64,000 nt of DNA from positions 1-64,000 of the forward strand of contig JAHHRU010000004.1 of assembly GCA_020025635.1 (NCBI GenBank). The letters run 5' to 3'. Both the position numbers and the translations under genes were made by a program. The notes beneath the pieces were generated by a model that was not told where the DNA came from, did not search any database, and saw only the letters and a program-made list of their open reading frames with translations. Each line of letters opens with the position of its first letter. Position 1 is the first letter of the stretch. The stretch comes from Allofournierella sp. GTDB taxonomy: Bacteria > Bacillota > Clostridia > Oscillospirales > Ruminococcaceae. Shown in pieces: positions 19,838 to 28,415 of the stretch.

Positions 19838-19849
19838 GTTATATATAAC
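19838..19849. promoter_or_regulatory. Palindrome upstream of the Rrf2 gene
   Basis: A perfect 12-base palindrome, GTTATATATAAC, 36 bases before the TTG start. It contains a TATATA -10-like element, so it may combine promoter and operator. This is inferred from symmetry and position only. Confidence 0.45.
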
Positions 19850-19883
19850 ACAGCGGCCCCCTGTTTGTAAAGAGCACACAGCA

Positions 19884-19911
19884 AAAGAGCCGCCCCAAAG
19901 GGCGGCTCTTT
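19884..19911 (-). terminator. Intrinsic terminator of sigA operon
   Basis: A perfect 12-base stem (AAAGAGCCGCCC / GGGCGGCTCTTT) with a 4-base loop and T4 on the minus strand, 10 bases past the sigA stop. Confidence 0.9.
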
Positions 19912-19921
19912 ACACGGGCAA

Positions 19922-21163
<1,242 letters not shown>

Positions 21164-21227
21164 GTGCTTTACTTCCTCCTGAGGGCATATCGCCCGCTTT
21201 GTATTATACTGCCCCTCTTTGGGGGAC

Positions 21228-22985
21228 TCATTGCTTCTTCTGTTTCAGACTTTCCAAATAAGCTTCCAGCTCCTGATCGGACATGGTGCCTGCACTGCTG
21301 CTTTTGGGGGCGCTCTCTTCCATCCGGTCCAGATACATCTGCACATCCTTTTTGCCAAGGCCCACATCGTAGTTTCGGGCCAGGATGCGTGAGATGGTGC
21401 TCACCGTTTCGCCGGGCAGGCGGCTGGCCATCAGGGCCACATCCGGCACGATGCCGTTTTCGCAGCAATCCAGCAGCACCGAATAGGCATCGGCCATATC
21501 CGGCATCAGGAACTGCGCCGGACCCACCCGGGCCTTTGCCAGCGGGATCAATGAAGGATCCCGCAGCAGGGCCGCGATCAGCTGCTGCTCGGCATTGGCG
21601 ACCCCCAATGCGTTTTTGTTGCCGTATGCGGCAGGCGGCAGATGGATCTCGGAGCCGTTGCCCTCTTCCAGCAGCTGTTTTTCCCGCTGGCGCCGGTCCT
21701 TGCGCTGGCGGTATTTCACTGCGCTTTCCAGCTGGGAAAGGACCGCCGATTTTGCCACGTTGGTTTCCTCTGCCAAACGGCCGGCATAAACGTCCCTCTC
21801 GGTGGGGGTGATCCTTCCGGCCAGCAGATTGATGGCATCCTTGATGTATTCCACCCGGTCCGCCGGACGGCCCAGATCATATTTCTCCCGCACACGGGCC
21901 AATTTGTACTCGATGGCGTTGGCCGTTCCGTTCAAAAGCCGCTCAAAGGCATCCCGCCCGTGGCTTTTGATGAACTCGTCCGGGTCCTTTGCGCCGGGAA
22001 TGTTCAGCACCGACACCCGCACCAGGCTTTCCGCAAAAAGCCCCAGGCTGCGGGCCGTGGCCTTGCGGCCGGCTTCGTCCGAGTCGTAGCAGAGCACCAC
22101 TTCATCGGCATACTCGCCCAGCATCCGCACCTGATCCGGCGTGAGCGCCGTTCCGCAGGCGGCCACTGCCGTGGAAAAGCCCGCCTGATGCAGGCTGATC
22201 ACGTCCATATACCCTTCACAGAGGATATACCGCCGGTCGGTGCTCTTTTTCGCTATGTTCATGGCAAACATGGCCTTGCTTTTTTTATAGACCAGTGTTT
22301 CCGGACTGTTGATGTATTTGGGCTTTTCATCGCCCAGAACGCGGCCGCCGAAGGCGATCACATTGCCCCGCAGGTCAAAGATCGGGGTCATCACCCGCCC
22401 GCGGAACGCATCGTACAGGTTTCCCTTTTCGCTGCGCTTCACAACGCCGGCCGCCAGCATCTCTTCGTCATTGAAGCCCTTCGAGCGCAGGTACCGGCGC
22501 AGAGCACCGAAATCATCCGGCGCATAGCCCAGGCCGAACCTGCGGATGGTGGCATCGGAAAGCCCTCTTCCCCGCCAGTAACTTCGGGCCCGGGCGGCTT
22601 CCTCGTTTTCCGCATTCAGCTGCGCGTGGAAAAAGCGGGCCGTTTCCTTATTGGCTGCCAGCACCCGGCTGCGCAGGCGGCCCACCTTATCATCTTCCTC
22701 CGGCATGGGCATTCCCGCCCGGGCAGCCAGCAGCTTCACCGCCTCCACATAATCAATGTTGTTGATCTTTTTGATGAAGGTGATCACATCGCCGCCGGCA
22801 CCACAGCCAAAGCAGTAAAAGCTCTGGGTTTCCGGGTAGACCACAAACGAAGGGGTCTTTTCGCTGTGAAAAGGGCACAGACCTGTGTGGGTGCGGCCCC
22901 GATGGCGCAGCTGCACATAGCTGCCCACCACATCGGTGATGTCATTGCGGCGCACCACCTCTTCCACATATTCGTGCGGGATCAC
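21228..22985 (-). CDS. dnaG: DNA primase
   Basis: A 585-residue primase that makes RNA primers at the replication fork. The N-terminal CHC2 zinc ribbon has Cys37, His40, Cys58 and Cys61. The catalytic core has a TOPRIM fold with the ILCEGYMDVI glutamate and LCYDSDEAGR aspartates. The C-terminal region is a helicase-interaction domain predicted to contact DnaB (62555-63949). The start is GTG at 22985, preceded by GGGGG; no better ATG exists before the zinc finger. It lies 64 bases upstream of sigA and 30 bases downstream of dgt, in one operon. Confidence 0.97.
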   Translation of the reverse strand: MIPHEYVEEVVRRNDITDVVGSYVQLRHRGRTHTGLCPFHSEKTPSFVVYPETQSFYCFGCGAGGDVITFIKKINNIDYVEAVKLLAARAGMPMPEEDDKVGRLRSRVLAANKETARFFHAQLNAENEEAARARSYWRGRGLSDATIRRFGLGYAPDDFGALRRYLRSKGFNDEEMLAAGVVKRSEKGNLYDAFRGRVMTPIFDLRGNVIAFGGRVLGDEKPKYINSPETLVYKKSKAMFAMNIAKKSTDRRYILCEGYMDVISLHQAGFSTAVAACGTALTPDQVRMLGEYADEVVLCYDSDEAGRKATARSLGLFAESLVRVSVLNIPGAKDPDEFIKSHGRDAFERLLNGTANAIEYKLARVREKYDLGRPADRVEYIKDAINLLAGRITPTERDVYAGRLAEETNVAKSAVLSQLESAVKYRQRKDRRQREKQLLEEGNGSEIHLPPAAYGNKNALGVANAEQQLIAALLRDPSLIPLAKARVGPAQFLMPDMADAYSVLLDCCENGIVPDVALMASRLPGETVSTISRILARNYDVGLGKKDVQMYLDRMEESAPKSSSAGTMSDQELEAYLESLKQKKQ

Positions 22986-23015
22986 AGTCCTGTCCCCCTT
23001 TCATCCGGCTTCTTA

Positions 23016-24020
23016 TTATAAAACGTGCCATTTCTGCGGCACAAAGAATTCTTCAAAGCAGCGAACGGCAAATTCATCGCTCATTCCGCTGATATAATCG
23101 GTCACGGCCCGGTCGGCACCCTGCTGATAAGCGATCTGCAAAAAGCCGGCAGGCAGAAGGTTCGGGTCGCTGACAAGGCGCTCATACAGGCGGCTGATCA
23201 CATCCTCGACCTTGGCTTCTTCCTTTTTGGCCGTTTTGTTCACATAAACCGTGGAATACATGAAATCGTGCAGGGCTTCATAGGCTTCCCCCACCAGGGG
23301 GCTGAAGCTCAGCTCCCGCTCGGTGCTGTTTTCCACAAGATCCGAGATCAGAGTGGTGATCCTTTGGCTTTTGGTATCCCCCAAAACCTGGATCACATCC
23401 CGGGGCAGCTCTTCCACACGCAGTACGCCGGCTGTGACCGCATCCTCGATATCATGGTTCATATAGGCGATCCGGTCCGCATAGCGCACCACCCGCCCTT
23501 CCAGTGTGGCGGCCCATTTGCCCTTTGTGTGGCAGATGATGCCGTTTCGCACCTCCCAGGTCAGGTTGAGGCCCTGAAACTCTTTTTCCAGCTTGTCCAC
23601 CACCCGCAGGCTCTGCTGATAGTGGTGAAACCCGTTGGGGCTCAGCCGGTTCAGCGCCCGCTCGCCCGCATGGCCAAAGGGGGTGTGCCCCAGATCATGG
23701 CCCAGTGCAATGGCCTCGGTGAGATCCTCATTCAGCCGCAGGGCCCGGGCAAGGGTTCGGGCGATCTGGTTGACCTCCAGCGTATGGGTCAGGCGGGTGC
23801 GGTAGTGATCCCCTTCCGGAGAAAGGAACACCTGGGTTTTCTGCTTGAGCCGTCGGAAGGATTTGCAGTGCACAATCCGGTCCCGGTCCCGCTGATAGCA
23901 GGTGCGCAGGGGGCAGGGCTCCTCAGGCTGGACACGCCCTCTGCTTTCACAGCTGCGCGCCGCACCGGGTGACAGGATCATCTGCTCGACCTCTTCGGTC
24001 CGGACACGGATATTTTCCAT
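23016..24020 (-). CDS. dgt: dGTP triphosphohydrolase-like HD-domain protein
   Basis: A 334-residue HD-superfamily enzyme expected to cleave dGTP (or other dNTPs) to nucleoside and triphosphate. Metal ligands are visible as His79 (RLTHTLEV), the His108-Asp109 pair (ALGHDLGHTPFGH) and a later Asp in VRYADRIAYMNHDIED. The start is ATG at 24020 rather than GTG at 24023, because GGGGG lies seven bases before it. It heads the dgt-dnaG-sigA operon, an arrangement common in Clostridia that links dNTP balance with replication. Substrate range among homologues varies, so dGTP specificity is by family name. Confidence 0.92.
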   Translation of the reverse strand: MENIRVRTEEVEQMILSPGAARSCESRGRVQPEEPCPLRTCYQRDRDRIVHCKSFRRLKQKTQVFLSPEGDHYRTRLTHTLEVNQIARTLARALRLNEDLTEAIALGHDLGHTPFGHAGERALNRLSPNGFHHYQQSLRVVDKLEKEFQGLNLTWEVRNGIICHTKGKWAATLEGRVVRYADRIAYMNHDIEDAVTAGVLRVEELPRDVIQVLGDTKSQRITTLISDLVENSTERELSFSPLVGEAYEALHDFMYSTVYVNKTAKKEEAKVEDVISRLYERLVSDPNLLPAGFLQIAYQQGADRAVTDYISGMSDEFAVRCFEEFFVPQKWHVL

Positions 24021-24023
24021 CAC

Positions 24024-24164
24024 AAAGCCCCCTTTTCGCCCTTTTTAGAAAGCTCTCTATATATTATATACGTTGCAGCCGCCAAAAACCCTTTATAAAA
24101 ATTGTAAAAAATTTATAAAAATCCAGAATATGCAGGCAGCCGGGCAAAAAAAGGGGGGCGCACT
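24024..24164 (-). promoter_or_regulatory. AT-rich promoter region of dgt-dnaG-sigA
   Basis: The 141-base gap holds a minus-strand TATAAT at 24063-24068 and, upstream of it, about 45 bases of A/T-rich sequence (24078-24122) with near-repeats of TTATAAA that could act as an UP-element. No good -35 is visible at standard spacing. No gene. Confidence 0.5.
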
Positions 24165-24785
24165 TTAAAACGGTGTGTAATAGGGCTTGCTGATTTGGGG
24201 CACCGCCGCACCACGGCTCAGCTCCGCAAAAGCCGGGATGAGGGGGGCTTCTTCCCCTTCCGGCAGAGTGGCCGTGAGGGTGACATCCTGTGCAAACTCA
24301 GGGTCCTGCATCCGGGCACCCGCATTCTGTAAGATCAGGGCTGCCCGCTCATAAAGCGGATACTCCACTGTTACCCGGATATCCACACAGCTGCGGACCG
24401 TGACCACCCGGGATGCCTCCAGCACACCGGATGCACTTTCGGTGTAGGCCCGCACAAGGCCGCCGGTTCCCAGCAGAGTGCCGCCGAAATAGCGGGTAAC
24501 CACCACAATGCAGTCCACAAGGCCGGCATGCTGAATGGCTTCCAGTACCGGCAGGCCCGCTGTTTTGGCCGGTTCGCCATCATCGGAATAGCGCAGGCGG
24601 TTGCCCTCCCGCAGCACATAGGCGTACACATTGTGATTGGCCGTTCGGTTGGCCGCACGGATCTGTGCCAGAAAATCCAGGGCCTGCTCTTCGGTTTCCA
24701 CAAAGGCCGCACTGGCAATGAACCGGCTGTGCTTCACTTCGATCTCGACCGCTGAGCGGCCCTGTATGGTGCGATAATCTTCCAT
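24165..24785 (-). CDS. YigZ/IMPACT-family protein
   Basis: A 206-residue protein of the YigZ (UPF0029, IMPACT) family. The N-terminal domain carries the family hallmarks KHSRFIA, AYVLR and YSDDGEPAKTAGLPVLEAI, then VVVTRYFGGTLLGTGGLVRAY; a ferredoxin-like C-terminal domain follows. Cellular function is not firmly defined; the eukaryotic relative IMPACT binds a translation regulator. The start at 24785 (MEDYRTIQG) has a good AAGGAG site; a longer frame upstream runs through the rpmE terminator and is not translated. It follows rpmE in the same direction. Confidence 0.92.
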   Translation of the reverse strand: MEDYRTIQGRSAVEIEVKHSRFIASAAFVETEEQALDFLAQIRAANRTANHNVYAYVLREGNRLRYSDDGEPAKTAGLPVLEAIQHAGLVDCIVVVTRYFGGTLLGTGGLVRAYTESASGVLEASRVVTVRSCVDIRVTVEYPLYERAALILQNAGARMQDPEFAQDVTLTATLPEGEEAPLIPAFAELSRGAAVPQISKPYYTPF

Positions 24786-24825
24786 AAGACGGCTCCTTTT
24801 TCTGAAACAGCTGGTGTATAAAGAA

Positions 24826-24866
24826 AAGGCCCTGAAAGAACAGTATTCCTTCAAGGCCTTTTTTGT
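24826..24866 (-). terminator. Terminator of rpmE
   Basis: Stem AAGGCCTTGAA / TTCAGGGCCTT (one G-T pair) between rpmE and yigZ, with T-rich flanks on both sides, so it may work in either direction. Confidence 0.75.
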
Positions 24867-24892
24867 GTTTTGAAAAACCCAGACGGGATTTC

Positions 24893-25096
24893 TTACTTCT
24901 TCATGCCAAAACGGCGGTTGAAGCGATCAACACGTCCGCCAGTATCAACCAGCTTCTGCTTGCCGGTGTAGAAGGGATGGCACTTGGAGCAAACTTCCAC
25001 GTGGATCTCGGGCTTGGTGGAGCGGGTGTGAATAACCTCGCCGCAAGCGCAGGTGATGGTGCAGTCCACATAGTTGGGATGGATACCCTGTTTCAT
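24893..25096 (-). CDS. rpmE: 50S ribosomal protein L31
   Basis: A 67-residue zinc-binding (C+ type) L31, a bridge protein between the ribosomal subunits. Cysteines are seen in TCACGEV and CSKCHPFYTGKQ, so this is the zinc-containing form that is replaced by a C- paralogue under zinc limitation in some bacteria. Ribosome-binding site AGAGGTGA. It is transcribed alone from a strong promoter with an unusually long leader that may carry an autoregulatory structure. Confidence 0.98.
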   Translation of the reverse strand: MKQGIHPNYVDCTITCACGEVIHTRSTKPEIHVEVCSKCHPFYTGKQKLVDTGGRVDRFNRRFGMKK

Positions 25097-25227
25097 TACG
25101 GTTCACCTCTTTCTGGTTTATGACTTTTTGGGGCCATGCTTGATACATGAGCCCATCACAACCTTCAATAGGAGGCCACCAGCATACGCCATCCTGTGCG
25201 TATGGAGCAGCCATCGGAACGATTGCC
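25097..25227 (-). promoter_or_regulatory. Long structured 5' leader of rpmE
   Basis: About 130 bases separate the promoter -10 from the rpmE ATG. The leader has a clear hairpin, CATACGC / GCGTATG (25183-25204), and further pairing potential around GGCCTCC and GGGCTCATG. Position and length fit an L31 ribosomal-protein leader; which described L31 leader class it matches, if any, cannot be judged by eye. Confidence 0.45.
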
Positions 25228-25232
25228 AAAAT

Positions 25233-25262
25233 AGTATAACACAAAGTTTTGCGCTTTGTCAA
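25233..25262 (-). promoter_or_regulatory. Sigma-A promoter of rpmE
   Basis: Minus-strand TTGACA, 18-base spacer, TATACT, with an extended -10 (TGT before TATACT). Confidence 0.88.
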
Positions 25263-25283
25263 CGGCTTTCCGCTTTTTTACGC

Positions 25284-25322
25284 AAAAATAAGCTCCGGGG
25301 CTTTTATCTCTGCCCCGGAGCT
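25284..25322 (-). terminator. Intrinsic terminator of the phosphohexomutase gene
   Basis: A perfect 11-base stem (AGCTCCGGGGC / GCCCCGGAGCT) with a 10-base loop, then TATTTTTG on the minus strand. Confidence 0.9.
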
Positions 25323-25337
25323 GAATTTTAATTTTGA

Positions 25338-27050
25338 TCAGGCCAGAAGCGGCTTTACAGCTGCAGCCAGCTCTTCTTTCTGTGCTTCGGCTGCTGCCAG
25401 GTCCTTGCCCAGGGTGGTGAAATAGGTCTTGATCTTGGGCTCGGTGCCGCTGGGACGGACCACCACAGCAGCGCCGCCTTCCAGGGCGTAGATCAGAACA
25501 TTTGCGGCAGGCAGGTCGATGGCTTCCTGCTTGCCGGTGGCAAGCTCGGTCCGGGTCTTTTTGAGATAGTCGGAAACGGTCAGCACCTTATAGCCTGCAA
25601 AGTCCTTGGGCGGATTTTCGCGCAGCTTTGCCATGATGCCGGTCATCTTGTCCATGCCGGACAGGCCGGGGAATTCATAGGAGTCCACCTTGTTCAGGTA
25701 GCGGCCGTACTCAGCATAAATGCGCTCCAGCTCTTCCTTGATGGAAGAACCGATGCTGCGGTAGTATGCGGCCATCTCGCAGATCAGCATGCTGCCCACC
25801 ACGGCATCCTTATCCCGCACATAGCTGCCGGACAGGTAGCCATAGCTCTCTTCAAAGCCGAAGATGAAGCGCTCCACCTCACCGTCTGCCTCCAGGCGGG
25901 CGATCTGATCGCCGATCCACTTGAAGCCGGTCAGCACATTGCGGCACTCAACGCCGTAGTGTGCAGCCACAACGTCGGCCAGCTGGGTGGAAACGATGCT
26001 CTTTACCATAACCGGCTTTTCGGGCATGGTGCCGTTTTCGATGCGGGCCTTGCAGATGTAGTCCAGCAGCAGAACGCCCACTTCGTTGCCGCTCAGCAGC
26101 TCATAGCTGCCGTCCTTGCAGCGAACAGCGATGCCCACACGGTCCGCATCCGGGTCGGTGGCCAGCATCAGGTCGGCGCCGGATTTTTCCGCCAGCTCCA
26201 GGCCCAGGCGCAGTGCCTCAAAGATTTCCGGGTTGGGATAGGGGCAGGTGGGGAAGTTGCCGTCCGGGTCCTTCTGCTCGGGGACCACGGTGATATCATC
26301 AATGCCGATATCACCCAGCACACGGGTGACCGGAACCAGGCCGCTGCCGTTCAGCGGGCTGTAAACCAGCTTGAGGCCTGCGGTCTTGCACAGGCCCGGG
26401 CGCACCTGACGGCTCTCGATGGCGGCATACAGGGCCTCATAGCAGTCCTCACCCACATACTCGATCATGCCCTTTGCAACGCCCTCTTCAAACGGCATCA
26501 CCTTGGCGCCGCTCAAAACATCGGTGTTCTGGATCTCGGCATACACGATGTCGGCAGCCTCATCGGTCATCTGGCAGCCATCGGGGCCATAGGCCTTGTA
26601 GCCGTTGTATTTTGCAGGGTTGTGGCTTGCAGTGACCATGATGCCTGCATTGCAGTTGTAATAACGGGTGGCAAAGCTCAGGGCCGGCACCGGCATCAGG
26701 GCCTTATAAATGCGGACCTTGATATCGTTTGCAGCCAGCACCTCAGCAGCAGCCTTTGCGAACACATCGCTCTTGATGCGGCTGTCGTAGCTGATCGCAA
26801 CGGTCTGTGTGCCGCCCTGGGTGCGCACCCAGTTTGCCAGGCCCTGTGTGGCCTGACGGATCACATAAACATTCATCCGGTTGGTGCCGGCGCCGATAAC
26901 GCCGCGCAGGCCGGCAGTGCCGAACTTCAGCGATACAGCAAAGCGGTCCTTTACTGCCTCATCGTCCCCTGCAATGCTTTTCAGCTCCGGGGTGAGATCG
27001 GGATCGTCCAGCTGGTAAGCCAGCCAGCGCTCATACTCTTTTTTATACAT
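25338..27050 (-). CDS. Phosphoglucomutase/phosphomannomutase
   Basis: A 570-residue alpha-D-phosphohexomutase interconverting hexose 1- and 6-phosphates. Domain 1 carries the phospho-Ser loop TASHNPAKYNG, domain 2 the metal loop ATDPDADRVGIA, domain 3 the sugar loop GFEESYG, and the C-terminal domain the phosphate-binding RPSGTEPKIKTY. The PgcA-like length and order suggest phosphoglucomutase activity, feeding glycogen and envelope sugars together with pgi. Start ATG 27050 gives MYKKEYERWL; GTG at 27056 has better spacing (7 bases) to the AAGGAG site and may be the true start. It has its own promoter and terminator. Confidence 0.95.
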   Translation of the reverse strand: MYKKEYERWLAYQLDDPDLTPELKSIAGDDEAVKDRFAVSLKFGTAGLRGVIGAGTNRMNVYVIRQATQGLANWVRTQGGTQTVAISYDSRIKSDVFAKAAAEVLAANDIKVRIYKALMPVPALSFATRYYNCNAGIMVTASHNPAKYNGYKAYGPDGCQMTDEAADIVYAEIQNTDVLSGAKVMPFEEGVAKGMIEYVGEDCYEALYAAIESRQVRPGLCKTAGLKLVYSPLNGSGLVPVTRVLGDIGIDDITVVPEQKDPDGNFPTCPYPNPEIFEALRLGLELAEKSGADLMLATDPDADRVGIAVRCKDGSYELLSGNEVGVLLLDYICKARIENGTMPEKPVMVKSIVSTQLADVVAAHYGVECRNVLTGFKWIGDQIARLEADGEVERFIFGFEESYGYLSGSYVRDKDAVVGSMLICEMAAYYRSIGSSIKEELERIYAEYGRYLNKVDSYEFPGLSGMDKMTGIMAKLRENPPKDFAGYKVLTVSDYLKKTRTELATGKQEAIDLPAANVLIYALEGGAAVVVRPSGTEPKIKTYFTTLGKDLAAAEAQKEELAAAVKPLLA

Positions 27051-27112
27051 TGACACACACCTGCTCCTTGTTAAAGTTCGATTGCTTTTCAATGAATTTT
27101 CTCATCCATATC

Positions 27113-27141
27113 ATTGTAATATCCCCATGAATAAAAGTCAA
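27113..27141 (-). promoter_or_regulatory. Sigma-A promoter of the phosphohexomutase gene
   Basis: Minus-strand TTGACT, 17-base spacer, TACAAT, in the divergent region facing the chromate-type transporter genes. Confidence 0.85.
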
Positions 27142-27191
27142 TCTTCCTGCCTTTGTTTCATCGGTTTTTGCCAAAAAACAATGGCTTCTGC

Positions 27192-27221
27192 TTGCAGGCA
27201 CCGGGCCGCTTATGGTATGCT
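27192..27221 (+). promoter_or_regulatory. Promoter of the plus-strand transporter/YifB block
   Basis: TTGCAG, 18-base spacer, TATGCT with an extended -10 (TGG). It lies about 40 bases before the first transporter gene. Confidence 0.6.
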
Positions 27222-27261
27222 AGGCCTAGAAATTCATACTGGAAAGAAGCGTGTTTTCTTC

Positions 27262-27831
27262 ATGCGGGAATATCTCGATTTGTTTTGGGTTTTCGCAAAG
27301 ATCGGCAGTGTCACCTTCGGCGGCGGTTATGCCATGCTGCCCATTCTGGAACGGGAATGTGTCGATAAGCGTGACTGGGCCACCGAGGAAGAGCTTGCCG
27401 ACTATTTTGCCATCGGCCAGTGCACCCCCGGCATCATTGCGGTGAATGTTTCCACCTTCATCGGAAACAAGCAAAAGGGTGTGCTGGGGGGCATCGTTGC
27501 CACGCTGGGCTTCGCCAGCGGCCCGTTCATCCTGCTTTCGCTTTTGGCCGCCGGGCTTGGCTATCTGCTCACCTATCCGGTGGTCCGCTCCGCCTTTGCA
27601 GGGGTTCGGGTGTGTGTCTGTGTCCTGATTTTGAACGCAGTGCTCCGGCTTTGGAAAAAATCCATCCCGGATACGGCCACACTGGTTCTGTTCGCCGTGA
27701 TCTTCCTGCTTTCGGTATTCGGGGGGCTTCTGCCTGTGCAGGTTTCCCCCGCCGTTTATGTGGTGGCTGCCGCGCTTTTGGGCATTCTTTTAAAGCGCAG
27801 TGAAGAAAGCAAGGGAGGAGAGCCGAAATGA
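27262..27831 (+). CDS. Chromate transporter family protein, first half
   Basis: A 189-residue polytopic membrane protein of the short CHR (ChrA) family. It contains the half-signature FGGGYAMLPILERE and the GQCTPGIIAVNVSTFIG stretch. Short CHR proteins come as adjacent pairs that together equal one full-length ChrA. The family exports chromate in some bacteria, but in anaerobic Firmicutes the substrate is usually unproven and may be another anion. The next gene overlaps by four bases (ATGA), so the halves are translationally coupled. Start at ATG 27262 (MREYLDLF); the ribosome-binding site is weak. Confidence 0.9.
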   Translation: MREYLDLFWVFAKIGSVTFGGGYAMLPILERECVDKRDWATEEELADYFAIGQCTPGIIAVNVSTFIGNKQKGVLGGIVATLGFASGPFILLSLLAAGLGYLLTYPVVRSAFAGVRVCVCVLILNAVLRLWKKSIPDTATLVLFAVIFLLSVFGGLLPVQVSPAVYVVAAALLGILLKRSEESKGGEPK

Positions 27832-28400
27832 TCCTGCTTCAGCTTTTCTTCGAATTTGCAAAAACCGGCCTGTTTTCGGTGGGCGGCGGCATGGCTACCC
27901 TGCCTTTTCTTTACAGCATGGCCGCTTCCACCGGCTGGTTCACCGAAATGGATGTTGCCAACATGATCGCGGTGAGTGAATCCACCCCCGGAGCGCTGGG
28001 CATCAACATGGCCACCTATGCCGGATACATCACCGCCGGAATTCCCGGTGCGCTTGCCGCCACCATCGGCCTGATCAGCCCCAGCATCCTGATCATTCTG
28101 ATCATTGCCCGGCTTTTGAACCGCTTTCGCAGCAGCCCCCTGGTGCAGAAGATGTTTTACGGCCTGCGGCCTGCCTCGGTGGCTCTGGTGGCCGCTGCCG
28201 GCATCAAGGTTGCGCAGATCTCCATGTTCTCCCCTGCCGCATTTGCAGACAGCGGCAGGGCCGGGGATCTGTTCGTCTGGCCGGCGATCATCCTGGGGGC
28301 TGTCATCTTTTTCGGCCAGAGGAAATTCAAAAAGATCCATCCGATCTTTTTCATTTTGTTTGCCGCTATCGTGGGCGCTGTTTTCAATTTCAGCGCCTGA
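27828..28400 (+). CDS. Chromate transporter family protein, second half
   Basis: A 190-residue membrane protein, partner of the preceding gene. It has the parallel motif FSVGGGMATLPFLY and SESTPGALGINMATYAGY, corresponding to the second ChrA half in which topology is inverted. About five to six membrane segments are visible. It begins at the ATGA overlap with ribosome-binding site GGGAGGAG. The pair probably forms a heterodimer that exports an oxyanion. The next gene follows after 15 bases. Confidence 0.9.
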   Translation: MILLQLFFEFAKTGLFSVGGGMATLPFLYSMAASTGWFTEMDVANMIAVSESTPGALGINMATYAGYITAGIPGALAATIGLISPSILIILIIARLLNRFRSSPLVQKMFYGLRPASVALVAAAGIKVAQISMFSPAAFADSGRAGDLFVWPAIILGAVIFFGQRKFKKIHPIFFILFAAIVGAVFNFSA

Positions 28401-28415
28401 ACAGGAGGGATCGAA

